37,783 nt of DNA from Cyanobacteria bacterium RYN_339 (GCA_028287685.1 JAQBPE010000362.1:1-37783); one strand, 5' to 3'. Counted from the stretch's first letter, positions 1-7,980 are shown. Made by a program: numbers and translations. Notes: generated from the letters alone by a model not told the origin.

Positions 1-68
1 GTTGACCGGAAAGCCGACCGACCATCCTAGGGTATGTACCCCAAGACGGCCGAGCTTGGAGTGGCAAG

Positions 69-461
69 ATGAAAATGGCGCGGTATCCCATCTTTGCGGC
101 GATTTGGGCGGTGACCGCTTGCGCGAACACCAGCGATCCCGTGATGTTCCAGCTCGAGCCGCCGGCCCCTTGTCCCGGCCAAAGCGTGAAGGTCAGCACG
201 ACGCAATTGCCGGTGAAGGGCGCCATCTATTTGTGGAACACACCCGGCGACTTCACGCTCGACTTCTGGTCCCAAAACCTGACCCAGGGTGGCTCTCGAA
301 CCCAGGTCTATCACGGCAGCAGCCTTGTGCCGTTCACCGTAACGCTCGATCCAACAACTACCAAGCCGAAGGACCAGGTTGAATTGACCTATACGGTCAG
401 CCTCGATGGCAAGCCGAAGGGGATTGGGACCAAGTCCATCAACGTAGCGGAGTGTAAGTGA
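69..461 (+). CDS. Small predicted lipoprotein, function unknown
   Basis: A 130-residue protein whose N-terminus has a short positively charged segment, a hydrophobic stretch and the lipobox V-T-A-C at about residue 18, so it is predicted to be lipidated and anchored in the envelope. The mature part is rich in Thr, Pro and Val and looks like a single beta-sandwich; I recognise no family. The start at ATG 69 is preceded by GGAG; the third codon is also ATG. It converges on the NHLP gene downstream, with a terminator hairpin between them. That it is a real gene is fairly sure; its function is unknown. Confidence 0.75.
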   Translation: MKMARYPIFAAIWAVTACANTSDPVMFQLEPPAPCPGQSVKVSTTQLPVKGAIYLWNTPGDFTLDFWSQNLTQGGSRTQVYHGSSLVPFTVTLDPTTTKPKDQVELTYTVSLDGKPKGIGTKSINVAECK

Positions 462-476
462 AGAGCCGTCCGGCCA

Positions 477-503
477 TAAAAAAGGCCACCCCGGAGAGTG
501 GCC
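477..503 (-). terminator. Rho-independent terminator of the NHLP gene
   Basis: On the minus strand, 13 bases after the NHLP stop codon, a GGCCAC / GTGGCC stem with an 8-base loop is followed by six T residues. This is the canonical intrinsic terminator form. The same hairpin lies just after the lipoprotein stop on the plus strand, but there is no T tract in that direction. Confidence 0.8.
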
Positions 504-516
504 CGCAGAAGAGGGC

Positions 517-1014
517 TTAGAAGAGCCTGCGCCCGAGCTGAACCCCCAGCGACCCTGGCGACCCGTTTCTACCCGTGTTGATCGCCACCCCCCCGGCCCA
601 GCCCGCGGTGCCATAGAAACTGCCGTCGTTGTGGCCGCCCAAGCCGGCGCCGGCGCTCAAGCCGGCCCCGGCGGAACCCGCGTCGCTGTGGTCGTTGCCG
701 CCGCCGAACGTGCCCTTGAAGAAGGACACGGCGCCGGACTTGCTGCCACCGGAGACGGCTTCGAGGTCGCTGTCGGACAGCTCGCCATCGGTGCTGGTCT
801 TGGCCTGGTACGGCAGCACGATCGTGTATTCAGTGGGCGAGGCTTCGACGACCTTGATCACCAGGCCGGGGGGCAGTGGGGCGTTGACAGCGTTCTCGAT
901 AACGGCCTTGGGGTCGGCCAGCAGCAGGGCGCGGAAAGCGGGGTCTTGGAGGGCCGCATTGACGATGATGGTGTTCAGGTCGGCGACCATTTGAGCTTCA
1001 TTAGGACCGGACAT
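517..1014 (-). CDS. NHLP-leader RiPP-type precursor peptide with Gly-rich core
   Basis: A 165-residue protein. Residues about 5-90 match the nitrile-hydratase-leader-peptide (NHLP) family: an alpha-helical stretch with DPAFRALLLADPKAV, then LPPGLVIKVVEASPTEYTIV, then the leader end ELSDSDLEAVSGG. In this family the double Gly is where a C39-peptidase ABC exporter cleaves and the part beyond it is the core. The core here is about 78 residues, rich in Gly, Ala and Ser with several Asn, Asp and His, has no Cys and ends in Phe. Lack of Cys argues against lanthionine formation. An AGGAGG site precedes the ATG by four bases and a strong terminator follows, so it is a single-gene unit. No modifying enzyme or C39 exporter is in the window. 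Leader assignment is confident; that a natural product is made is inference. Confidence 0.85.
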   Translation of the reverse strand: MSGPNEAQMVADLNTIIVNAALQDPAFRALLLADPKAVIENAVNAPLPPGLVIKVVEASPTEYTIVLPYQAKTSTDGELSDSDLEAVSGGSKSGAVSFFKGTFGGGNDHSDAGSAGAGLSAGAGLGGHNDGSFYGTAGWAGGVAINTGRNGSPGSLGVQLGRRLF

Positions 1015-1185
1015 CAGACCTCCTAGGAAAGGGCGAACCTACTTGACGGGCGATGTAACGCATGTCGATAAACGACACTCCGCCAACGCTTCAGTCAACA
1101 ATTACAATGTTCTATACCCGGTCTGCGGGTCGGAAATACGGCCAATTGATGGTCCTGACCGAGTCGTGCCCAGAAACAACCGTCT

Positions 1186-1905
1186 CTATTGAGCTTGGTC
1201 GATGCCGCCGACGAGGTGCATGCGCCATATGTCCCACTCCGACCCCAACCCCGCCTCGATGACGAGGTCCTCCCCACCCACCGGGTGCCGCAACCCCAAT
1301 TGGCACGCGTGCAGCCACAGCCGTTGCAAGCCCAACAGCGCCGCCAGGTCGCGGTTCAGCGGCCCCTTGCCGTGGGTGGAGTCGCCGATGATCGGGTGGG
1401 AGAGGTGCTTCATATGCCGGCGCAGCTGATGGCGACGCCCGGTCAGGGGTTGCAGCTCCACCAGGGCGCAGCGGGTGGTGGGGAACCGACCTTGCGGCAG
1501 GGGCAGCTCGTAGCGCTCGAGCGTCCGGTAGCGGGTCACCGCGTCCTGCATCTCGACGCGCTGGACGCGCATATCGTCGGGCATGCGGCGCAACGGATGG
1601 TCGATCAGGCCCTCGTCGTCCGGCCAGCCGCGCACCACGGCGCGGTAGGTCTTGCTCACGCCTTCACCCGCCTCGAAGACCAGCCCCATCGCGCGGGCCG
1701 TCGCCGCGTCCAGGGCGAACAGCAAGACGCCGCTGGTGCCCTTGTCGAGCCGGTGCGCAGGCCAAACCGGCCGGTCCAGCTGGTCGCGCAGCAGCTGCAA
1801 CGCGAAGCGGGTCTCGCCCGCGTCCAGGCCGGTGCGGTGCACCAACAAGCCCGGGGGCTTGTCTACCGCCACCAGATACGCGTCGCCATACAAAACCGTG
1901 AGCAT
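1186..1905 (-). CDS. truC: RluA-family pseudouridine synthase, TruC-like
   Basis: A 239-residue protein with the RluA-family catalytic motif HRLDKGTSG at residues 51-59 (Asp54 is the nucleophile position), the N-terminal YLVAVDKPPGLLVH block and the GRRHQLRRHMKHLSHPIIGD block typical of TruC, which converts U65 to pseudouridine in some tRNAs. There is no S4 domain, as in TruC. The ORF-track start at 2040 lies inside the upstream gene; the ATG at 1905 gives the family-typical N-terminus and lies five bases after the upstream stop. It is likely co-transcribed with the two genes upstream. An RluA paralogue acting on another RNA position is the alternative. Confidence 0.85.
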   Translation of the reverse strand: MLTVLYGDAYLVAVDKPPGLLVHRTGLDAGETRFALQLLRDQLDRPVWPAHRLDKGTSGVLLFALDAATARAMGLVFEAGEGVSKTYRAVVRGWPDDEGLIDHPLRRMPDDMRVQRVEMQDAVTRYRTLERYELPLPQGRFPTTRCALVELQPLTGRRHQLRRHMKHLSHPIIGDSTHGKGPLNRDLAALLGLQRLWLHACQLGLRHPVGGEDLVIEAGLGSEWDIWRMHLVGGIDQAQ

Positions 1906-1910
1906 GCCGG

Positions 1911-2246
1911 CTATTCCGGGAAATGCTCGCGCATGTGCGCCGCCAGCTGATCGAGCGTCTCTCGATGGGCCGCGCGACTCTTCTTGTTCGCACCTTCGGC
2001 GGTCATCAGCGCGCGAACCCGCGTTTCGAGCCTCTTGCACGCCTTCAACGTGGGCGGGAACTCCGGCGGCGGCGCGGGTTCGTCCCAGCCCGGGAACTTG
2101 GCGTTCAGGATCTCGATCAGCGCCTGTAGCTCGACCTCGGCAGGCGTCTGTAAGGTCTGTTCCTCACCGGTGGCATCTCGCGCGATCACCTTGCGCAGGT
2201 GGGCGACCCTCGACCGGCCCTGGTCGCGATTCTTGGGAACGTGCAA
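1911..2246 (-). CDS. Small hypothetical protein upstream of truC
   Basis: Not recognised. About 111 residues, basic and helical at both ends, with a central PPPEFPPTLKACKRLETR stretch that may form a linker and helix; no signal peptide or membrane segment. I chose the TTG at 2246, which has GGAG eight bases upstream and does not overlap the MBL gene. The longer form from TTG 2297 overlaps the MBL stop by 28 bases and is possible. It sits between the MBL and truC genes with short gaps, so the three likely form an operon. Confidence 0.55.
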   Translation of the reverse strand: MHVPKNRDQGRSRVAHLRKVIARDATGEEQTLQTPAEVELQALIEILNAKFPGWDEPAPPPEFPPTLKACKRLETRVRALMTAEGANKKSRAAHRETLDQLAAHMREHFPE

Positions 2247-2269
2247 AATCTGGTCTCCGTGGGGTGGGG

Positions 2270-3100
2270 TCAGGCGGTCGTCGCAGCGCTGCGACAAGCC
2301 TCGAACTCCGTATGATCATGAGAGCATATGATTTGCACGGACGGGGCCGCGTCACGCGCCAAGTCGCGCAACCGGTCCTGATTTGCCAGCCGCGCCTTGC
2401 TGTCGACCTCCGTGAGCCGTTGGAAGAGGTCCAGCCCGAGCGACGTTTGCCGCGTCGGGCCGTGCACCTCGCCATGGGCGAAGTAGGCGTCTCCTGCATG
2501 GAGCAACCAACCCTTTTCGGTTTGCACCGCGACGCCGCAGTGACCGCGGGAATGCCCATGCAGAGGCACCAGCAGAATGTCCGACCCAATCGTTTGGACC
2601 GCTTCGAAACCCTGCCAGCGTTCGCCTTGCACCGTGTGCCGCACCCAGTTCGGGCCGTGCGCCCACATCGCCTGCTGGTAACGGTGGCTCTCGAAGGGCG
2701 AGGACGGGGCCATGGCAGCCTCGTGCTCGCTCTCGAAGACATGGACCGCGGCGCGCGGGAAGTCTGCGATGCCGCCGGCATGGTCCAGGTCCAGATGCGT
2801 CAAGACGATGTGCCGTACGTCGTCGACGTTGTAGCCCAGCCGCTCGATCTGGCGGCGCGCGGTCTCTTCGGGGTCCAAGCGGGGCCGCGTCATCAGCAGG
2901 AACGGCGCGCCCAGGAGCTTGTCAGGCGCCTGAATGGCGTCCAAGCCAATCCCCGTATCCACCAAGACCAACCCGTCGTGGGACTCGATCAACAGGCAAT
3001 GACAGATCAGGCGGCCAGCACTGAAAATCCCGCCTGTCCCGTGGACGAACCGCTCGCCGGTCGGGCACATGGTGGCACAGTTGAGGTGATGGATGCGCAA
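2270..3100 (-). CDS. Metallo-beta-lactamase-fold hydrolase
   Basis: A 276-residue cytosolic MBL-fold protein. LVLVDTGIGL near residue 45 is the first conserved Asp strand. THLDLDHAGG near residue 100 is the metal motif, here H-x-D-x-D-H in place of the usual H-x-H-x-D-H. LHGHSRGHCG near 180, LLHAGDAYF near 200 and CSHDH near 260 give the remaining His and Asp ligands. The overall layout resembles AHL-lactonase-like MBL proteins, but substrates vary greatly in this family, so no substrate is assigned. The start is TTG 3100 with a GGAAGAG-like site upstream. It is first in a probable operon with the small protein and truC. Confidence 0.8.
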   Translation of the reverse strand: MRIHHLNCATMCPTGERFVHGTGGIFSAGRLICHCLLIESHDGLVLVDTGIGLDAIQAPDKLLGAPFLLMTRPRLDPEETARRQIERLGYNVDDVRHIVLTHLDLDHAGGIADFPRAAVHVFESEHEAAMAPSSPFESHRYQQAMWAHGPNWVRHTVQGERWQGFEAVQTIGSDILLVPLHGHSRGHCGVAVQTEKGWLLHAGDAYFAHGEVHGPTRQTSLGLDLFQRLTEVDSKARLANQDRLRDLARDAAPSVQIICSHDHTEFEACRSAATTA

Positions 3101-3177
3101 GGGTCACTCTTCCGGGGCAGACCGATGAGGGGGTAGAAGCGCCGTACCCAGAACGTCGGTCACCTTTGCAAACGCGA

Positions 3178-3189
3178 TGGGTTAACCCA
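3178..3189. promoter_or_regulatory. 12-bp perfect palindrome in a divergent promoter region
   Basis: TGGGTTAACCCA is self-complementary over 12 bases and lies between the divergent MBL gene (start 3100) and the gene at 3317. It is a plausible operator for one or both genes, but no regulator is encoded beside it and no clear -35/-10 pair was found. Confidence 0.3.
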
Positions 3190-3316
3190 CCTTCACCAAC
3201 ACTTGAGCGATTCTTAAGTCGATGACCGCCCGTTGTCAGCGGCTGGTTAGAGCCCCGGCCGAAGAGAGATCGTGTAGCCACCCAGCCGGTGGCAACGCAT
3301 CGCAAAGGAGCATCGC

Positions 3317-3991
3317 ATGAACCCCTTCAGCCTCCTCGGCCGTTCCCTGGCCTCCATCGTTCATCTGGCGGGCCGCCGCGAGGCGGGTGCCGTGGTTGGC
3401 AAGGAAGCCTGCGAGGGCGTCGCGCGGCAAGCGGGCGAAGTCCTGGGCCGCGACACCGTGATGACCAGCGAGCAGGTTCTGGTGGATCGCCTGGTGAAGC
3501 AACTGGATCGCGAAACGAGCTCGGTGCCCGGCAACCGTGCCGTGATGAGGTACCGCGGCGCCCGGAGCTCGCTGAACACGATGTTGGAGAGCGGCACGCT
3601 CACGCGCCAGCAGTTCCAGGCGGTCAACGACCGGCTGACGACCAGCGCCGTCGAACGCGAGCTCGGGGAACGGGCGGGCATGGAGCTGCCGATCCGGCTG
3701 CGCTGGCTCGACCTCCTGAAGGAAGAGTCCACCATGTCCCCGACGCTCTACGCGGCCACGCGCAAGCGTTCCCAGGATGCGGCGGCGGCGGAGCTGATGG
3801 CGATGAAGTTCCCGGACTGGCGGACCGCCAAGTACACCTTCGATCGTTTCGCGGCCGTGGCGGACCTGTCGGCCGAGGCGAAGGCCTCGATGCAGCAGGA
3901 GTTGCTGGTCAAGGCCCTGGCCGATGCGGAGAAGCAAGGCCGTCAGCTCGATTTGGTGGTGCCGGGCCCGGACAGCGGAAGCATCGGCTAA
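3317..3991 (+). CDS. Hypothetical helical protein
   Basis: Not recognised. A 224-residue, mostly alpha-helical, charged protein without a clear signal peptide; the N-terminus is only mildly hydrophobic. It has long amphipathic stretches rich in Glu, Ala, Leu and Arg, and a C-terminal Pro-Gly-rich tail. An AAAGGAG site is placed seven bases before ATG 3317, so the start is secure. It stands alone between the divergent MBL operon and the CAP-domain lipoprotein. Confidence 0.65.
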   Translation: MNPFSLLGRSLASIVHLAGRREAGAVVGKEACEGVARQAGEVLGRDTVMTSEQVLVDRLVKQLDRETSSVPGNRAVMRYRGARSSLNTMLESGTLTRQQFQAVNDRLTTSAVERELGERAGMELPIRLRWLDLLKEESTMSPTLYAATRKRSQDAAAAELMAMKFPDWRTAKYTFDRFAAVADLSAEAKASMQQELLVKALADAEKQGRQLDLVVPGPDSGSIG

Positions 3992-4045
3992 CCGGCCAGG
4001 GCGTGAGATCTGGGCAGGCAAGCGAGCTTGTTGTAAGCTTTCCCC

Positions 4046-5293
4046 ATGACTTACGCACGCTCGAAAGCTTTCCTTCCCATCGCCCTGACGCTCGCACTAG
4101 GCGGCTGCGAGGTCATCGACGCCGGCGTGCTAACGCCGCTACCGCCGGCCTCCGGCGCGGTGACCACCACCGGCAAGCCGGCCGCACCCGTCATCAAGCC
4201 CCGCGGCGGCGCGATCGGCACGCCGACCGGGGCGACGGTGGAGGCGCGCGTGCTCGACTTGATCAACCGCACACGGGCGGTGGCCGGCCTCACGCCGGTG
4301 ACCTACGACGCGCGCGCCACCAAACTGTGCATGGCCCACGCGAACTACCTGATGCTCAACGCCAACTCGCCGGCGTTGGCCGGCTTCAGCGCCCACAAGG
4401 AAGACCCCTCGTTGCCGGGTTATGACCCCGAGTGGGCCAACCTGAACCTGGGCAACGACGTGCACTTCATCGAGCCCCTGCCCGCGGTCGACGACTGGGT
4501 GGCATCGCTCTACCACCGCACGCAGATGCTGGACGCCAACCTCGTGCAGATCGGCTTCGGCTACGCCGGCGACCGGGCCAAGGACAACGCCGCCGCCGTG
4601 CTGGCGTTCAAGCAAGGCAGCGGGCCCGAGGCCGAGGTCGCCTACCCGGCCGACGGCCAGACGGAGGTGCCGCTGAACTTCTACGGCGAGTTCCCCAACC
4701 CCATCCCGGCAGGCCATACCGGCCCGGTCGGCTACCCCCTCACGCTCCAGGAGCCGAGCAGTGCGAAGATGACGGGCTTCAAAGGCTCGCTAACGGATGA
4801 TGCCGGCCACGACGTGCCCTGCTACTACTCCGACAAGGAGCATCAGGCCAGCTCGCTCTACGACCAGGGCAACGTGGTGTGCCTGCTGCCCCAGCTGCCC
4901 CTGGACCTCGCCACCACCTACCACGTGAAGGTCAGCGGCACGCTGGACGGCCAGTCCATCACGCGGACCTGGACGTTCACCTCCCGGCCTGCCCCCGCCG
5001 CGATCGAGGCGTCGGACCACGCCGCCGTCGCCGCCCAGGCCGGTCAACTGGCTACGATCGAGGGCAAGGTGCGCTCCGGCGGCAAGCTGGATGACGGCAC
5101 GATCTACTTCAACTTCAGCGCCGATTTCGACCCATCGATCTTCCTGAAGCCCGAGGTCTGGGCCCAGACCGGCCTGGGCGACCCGGGTGCGCTCGTCGGC
5201 AAACGCATCCGGGCCATCGGCCCGCTGGTGAAGGGCGGCTCCTACGCCACCATGGACGTGCCGACGGCCAAGTGGTTCACGGCGCTCAAGTAG
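4046..5293 (+). CDS. CAP (SCP/PR-1) domain lipoprotein
   Basis: A 415-residue lipoprotein with lipobox L-G-G-C at residues 18-21. Residues about 65-190 form a CAP domain: VLDLINRTRAVAGLTPV and a following CMAHANYLMLN helix are typical of bacterial CAP/SCP proteins. Residues about 195-320 look like Ig-like or CAP-associated beta domains (TYHVKVSGTLDGQSITRTWTF). The C-terminal about 90 residues resemble an OB-like nucleic-acid-binding-lipoprotein fold (TIEGKVRSGG...VGKRIRAIGPL), which is inference. Bacterial CAP proteins are extracellular and mostly of unknown function. It converges on the LysR gene, with stops overlapping by eight bases. Confidence 0.8.
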   Translation: MTYARSKAFLPIALTLALGGCEVIDAGVLTPLPPASGAVTTTGKPAAPVIKPRGGAIGTPTGATVEARVLDLINRTRAVAGLTPVTYDARATKLCMAHANYLMLNANSPALAGFSAHKEDPSLPGYDPEWANLNLGNDVHFIEPLPAVDDWVASLYHRTQMLDANLVQIGFGYAGDRAKDNAAAVLAFKQGSGPEAEVAYPADGQTEVPLNFYGEFPNPIPAGHTGPVGYPLTLQEPSSAKMTGFKGSLTDDAGHDVPCYYSDKEHQASSLYDQGNVVCLLPQLPLDLATTYHVKVSGTLDGQSITRTWTFTSRPAPAAIEASDHAAVAAQAGQLATIEGKVRSGGKLDDGTIYFNFSADFDPSIFLKPEVWAQTGLGDPGALVGKRIRAIGPLVKGGSYATMDVPTAKWFTALK

Positions 5294-6137
5294 CCTCGCC
5301 GAGCAACGCGGCCAACTCGGCCAGCACCACCTCCGCCGCCGGGCTCGGCTGGATCCCCGCGCGGCGCACCACGTAGAAGGGATTCGCCACGTCGACGGGC
5401 GGTTCGGCCACGATCGCGAGCGTGCCCAGCCGGATGCGCTCCCGCACCGCGAGCTCCGGCACGAAGGCCGCCCCGACGCCTGCCTCGCACAGGTGGATCG
5501 CCACCTCCAGCAGGTCGACCTCGGCGCTGACCTTGCGCCGGAACCGCCCGTCCGGCCAGCCGTCCAGTGTTGCTGGGGGCACCACATACTTGAGCGCGTC
5601 CCAGGTCGTAAAGGCTTGCGGCAGCGCCACGATGACGGAGGGGTTCATGAGCCCGCCCTCCCAGGCGAGGTCCTGCCGCTGCGGCCGCGCGAACAGGACG
5701 CCGAGGTCCACCTCGCCAGCCGCGACCCGCTCTTCTACCTGATCATGCGACATCGACAGGAGCCGCGGGCGGATGCGCGGATGCGCGACGACCAGATTTG
5801 CCAGCAGCCGCGGCAGCAAGTAGTTGTGCACGAAGGCGACGCCCGCGATGCTGATCGGCCCGACTGGGACGCGGGAGCGATGGTCGGCGATCGCCTGCTC
5901 GATGTTCTCCAGCCCGGCCATGATCCCCGGCACCTGGTCCAGCAGCGTTTGCCCGGCGGGCGTCAGCCTACGCAGTCGCTGGTCTCGTTCGAAGAGCTTG
6001 ACCTTGTAGTGCGCCTCCAGGCTGGCCACCGCCTTGCTCACGGCCTGGGGCGTCACATGCACGCGCTCGGCGGCCGCCTGGAACGACCCCGTCGCGGCAG
6101 CGGCCAGGAAGTAACGCAGGGCGTCGAGGTTCACCAT
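5286..6137 (-). CDS. LysR-family transcriptional regulator
   Basis: A 283-residue LysR-type regulator. The N-terminal winged helix-turn-helix occupies residues 1-60 (LRYFLAAAATGSFQAAAERVHVTPQAVSKAVASLE) and a periplasmic-binding-protein-like effector domain follows from about residue 90. I chose ATG 6137 over the track start 6167 because it gives the family-standard N-terminus. There is no Shine-Dalgarno, but a TATAAT lies six bases upstream, fitting a leaderless transcript. It is divergent from the lipoprotein and nitroreductase genes, which are its likely targets by the usual LysR arrangement. The effector is unknown. Confidence 0.9.
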   Translation of the reverse strand: MVNLDALRYFLAAAATGSFQAAAERVHVTPQAVSKAVASLEAHYKVKLFERDQRLRRLTPAGQTLLDQVPGIMAGLENIEQAIADHRSRVPVGPISIAGVAFVHNYLLPRLLANLVVAHPRIRPRLLSMSHDQVEERVAAGEVDLGVLFARPQRQDLAWEGGLMNPSVIVALPQAFTTWDALKYVVPPATLDGWPDGRFRRKVSAEVDLLEVAIHLCEAGVGAAFVPELAVRERIRLGTLAIVAEPPVDVANPFYVVRRAGIQPSPAAEVVLAELAALLGEAT

Positions 6138-6143
6138 CGCGCC

Positions 6144-6173
6144 ATTATAGCGGCAGGTCGCAACCAATGGTTG
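6144..6173 (-). promoter_or_regulatory. LysR-gene promoter and palindromic operator
   Basis: On the minus strand a perfect TATAAT (6149-6144) sits six bases before the LysR ATG, so the predicted transcription start coincides with the start codon. A perfect 13-bp palindrome CAACCA-A-TGGTTG (6161-6173) covers the -35 region; no good -35 hexamer is present. This fits binding by the LysR protein with autoregulation. The palindrome is about 80 bases upstream of the divergent lipoprotein gene, for which TTGGAC (6197) and TAGGAT (6222), 19 bases apart, are a weak promoter candidate. Confidence 0.55.
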
Positions 6174-6253
6174 TGAAACATGGAGAAAACCCTTCGTTGG
6201 ACGCGGGAACTCCCGCCCGCTTAGGATGGAACCAAGTACAAAGGAGCCCGTCC

Positions 6254-6697
6254 ATGTCTCTCGCCCGTTTCGCAGCCCCGCTGGGCCTGGCGCTCATCGT
6301 TTCGGCCTGCCAGGCACACCCCGTAACGGCCGCCCCCGTCCGGACCGCCATGCAAGTCGGTGTCCGGCAGGCGCCCGCCAGCGTCTCTGGCGACTGGGTG
6401 GTGCACCTCTACGTGGGCAAGCAGGCCTTCGCCGACCAGCTCCACCTCGTGGCCGACGCCAGCGGCGCGTTGAGCGGCACGTTGACGGTCACCGGCGTCT
6501 TCACCGCCCCGCTGGAAAAGGTGCGCCTGGTGGACGACGTACTCTCCTTCGAGATCCTCGCGCCCGAAGGCGCCAAGCCCTTCCGGGTCTTCTACCGGGG
6601 CCAGGTGGAGCCCAAGGCCACCACCATGACCGGTTTCGCCACCCTGGCCGACGGCTCGCTCATGGGCGGCTACGTGGCCCAGAAGCAGGCCCAGTAA
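6254..6697 (+). CDS. Small predicted lipoprotein
   Basis: A 147-residue protein with a signal peptide ending in I-V-S-A-C, so a predicted lipoprotein. The mature part has a beta-rich repeat-like layout (DQLHLVADASGALSGTLTVTG) reminiscent of small lipocalin-like or beta-sandwich proteins, but no family is assigned. ATG 6254 has AAGGAG seven bases upstream and replaces the longer track start at 6167. Its stop overlaps an ATG (TAATG) at the start of the nitroreductase region, so the two are probably co-transcribed and may be controlled by the divergent LysR regulator. Confidence 0.7.
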   Translation: MSLARFAAPLGLALIVSACQAHPVTAAPVRTAMQVGVRQAPASVSGDWVVHLYVGKQAFADQLHLVADASGALSGTLTVTGVFTAPLEKVRLVDDVLSFEILAPEGAKPFRVFYRGQVEPKATTMTGFATLADGSLMGGYVAQKQAQ

Positions 6698-6706
6698 TGA
6701 GCCCAC

Positions 6707-7462
6707 CTGTTCGACAACCACCGCTCCATCCGCAAGTACCGCCCCGATCCGATTCCGGAGGACGTGCTCGATCGGATCCTGGAGGGCGCCATCCGCGGCA
6801 CGTCGTCGTCCGGCAACATGCAGGCCTTCTCGATCATCGTGACGACGGACCCCGCGCTCAAGCAGGCGCTTTACCCGTTGCACTTCGAGCAGGACATGGT
6901 GCTGGAAGCGCCCGCCTTCGTCACCTTCTGCGCCGATTTCCACCGCATGCGCCGGTGGTTGGAAGCGTCCGACGCGCCGGACAACTTCGACAACCTCATG
7001 AGCTTCATGATCGGGGCGATCGACGCCATCCTGGTGGCCCAGAGCGCGGCGCTGGCAGCCGAGCAAGAGGGCCTGGGGCTGTGCTTCTTGGGCACCACCC
7101 TGGCCAACTGTGCGGCCATTTCGGAGGTGCTGCAGCTGCCTGCCAACGTGGTGCCGGTCGTCGGGTTCAGCCTGGGCTACGCGGCGGAAGCCCCCGGCCC
7201 GCGCGATCGCCTGCCCACCCATGGGCTGGTCCACCGGAACGTTTACCAGGCACCCGACGTGCGGGAAATCTACGAAGCGCGCCAATCGCGCGGTTGGGCC
7301 CGCTACATGCAGGACGACCAGCTGCGAGCGATGGTGGAGGCCTCCGGCGTCCAAAACCTGGCCCAGCTCTATACCACGGTGAAGTACACGCGCGAATCGC
7401 ACCAGGCCTACTCCGCGACCATCCTGGACTGCCTGGAGCGGCAGAACTTCCTGGCGGGCTGA
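6707..7462 (+). CDS. Nitroreductase-family protein, 5' end apparently frameshifted
   Basis: An FMN-dependent nitroreductase-family protein. The codons from 6710 read FDNHRSIRKYRPDPIPEDVL, the classic N-terminal FMN-binding block, followed by SSSGNMQAFS, a central helical region and a glycine-containing GLCFLGTT segment. The natural-looking start, ATG 6697 overlapping the previous stop, is one base out of frame: ATG AGC C|CAC CTG TTC would read M-S-H-L-F if one C were absent. Either a +1 insertion in a C run has damaged the start (natural or an assembly error), or translation begins at CTG 6707. The track start GTG 6764 would delete the FMN-binding block and is unlikely. Electron donor and substrate are unknown. 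Confidence 0.7.
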   Translation: MFDNHRSIRKYRPDPIPEDVLDRILEGAIRGTSSSGNMQAFSIIVTTDPALKQALYPLHFEQDMVLEAPAFVTFCADFHRMRRWLEASDAPDNFDNLMSFMIGAIDAILVAQSAALAAEQEGLGLCFLGTTLANCAAISEVLQLPANVVPVVGFSLGYAAEAPGPRDRLPTHGLVHRNVYQAPDVREIYEARQSRGWARYMQDDQLRAMVEASGVQNLAQLYTTVKYTRESHQAYSATILDCLERQNFLAG

Positions 7463-7530
7463 TTATCGCGCTGAAATCCCAGACTAACGCTACAATTCGT
7501 TCTCCCAGGTCCAAGAGGTTGAACCATACG

Positions 7531-7899
7531 TTGTCTGCAAGAGAACTCTTCGAACGCTACAAAACCGAAATCAACCTACACGACTTCACTCGCCTGGAGC
7601 CGCTCATTTCGGCCGAGTGCCAGTTTTGGTTTTCAAGCGGCACCTATCAAGGACTGCAAGAAGTCCGCAACGCGTTCGAGAAGACCTGGAACCTGATTCA
7701 GGAAGAAGTTTACGGCGTCACCAACGTCAACTGGCTTGCCGAGTCCCAAGCAGCCGCCGTCTGTACCTACACCTTCACCTGGCACGGCCTGATCGACGGC
7801 AAACGGCAGGAGGGCACTGGCCGCGGAACGTCCTGCTTCAGATTGGAAGGCGACGGCTGGAAGATCATCCATGAACATCTGAGCCACTTCCCCAAGTGA
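7531..7899 (+). CDS. SnoaL/NTF2-like protein
   Basis: A 122-residue protein with the NTF2-like (SnoaL, DUF4440-type) pattern: an N-terminal helix LFERYKTEINLHDFTRLEPLI, then alternating strands including FWFSSGTYQG and CTYTFTWHGLIDGK, ending in GWKIIHEHLSHFP, the typical final strand. Such cone-fold proteins are small enzymes or ligand-binding modules. The start is uncertain: TTG 7531 has AAGAGG about 13 bases upstream; TTG 7519 is an alternative. It lies alone after the nitroreductase. Its surroundings are slightly less GC-rich than its neighbours. Confidence 0.75.
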   Translation: MSARELFERYKTEINLHDFTRLEPLISAECQFWFSSGTYQGLQEVRNAFEKTWNLIQEEVYGVTNVNWLAESQAAAVCTYTFTWHGLIDGKRQEGTGRGTSCFRLEGDGWKIIHEHLSHFPK

Positions 7900-7980
7900 C
7901 GTGGGATGGCAAGCGGCGCTAGCCCGAAGTGGCCTCGATGGAGCTGACCGGCATCGACCAGGGCGCCAGGGCCCTTTCGT

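Noticed and set aside
2-382. 126-aa ORF on the plus strand
   Set aside because: It overlaps the lipoprotein in another frame, has Arg/Pro/His-rich shadow composition and no ribosome site.
1652-3136. 494-aa plus-strand ORF
   Set aside because: Antisense shadow of the truC, small-protein and MBL genes, which have clear family motifs on the minus strand.
6226-7899. 557-aa ORF spanning the lipoprotein and nitroreductase
   Set aside because: Only its last about 122 codons, the NTF2-like protein, are real; the rest is an out-of-frame shadow.
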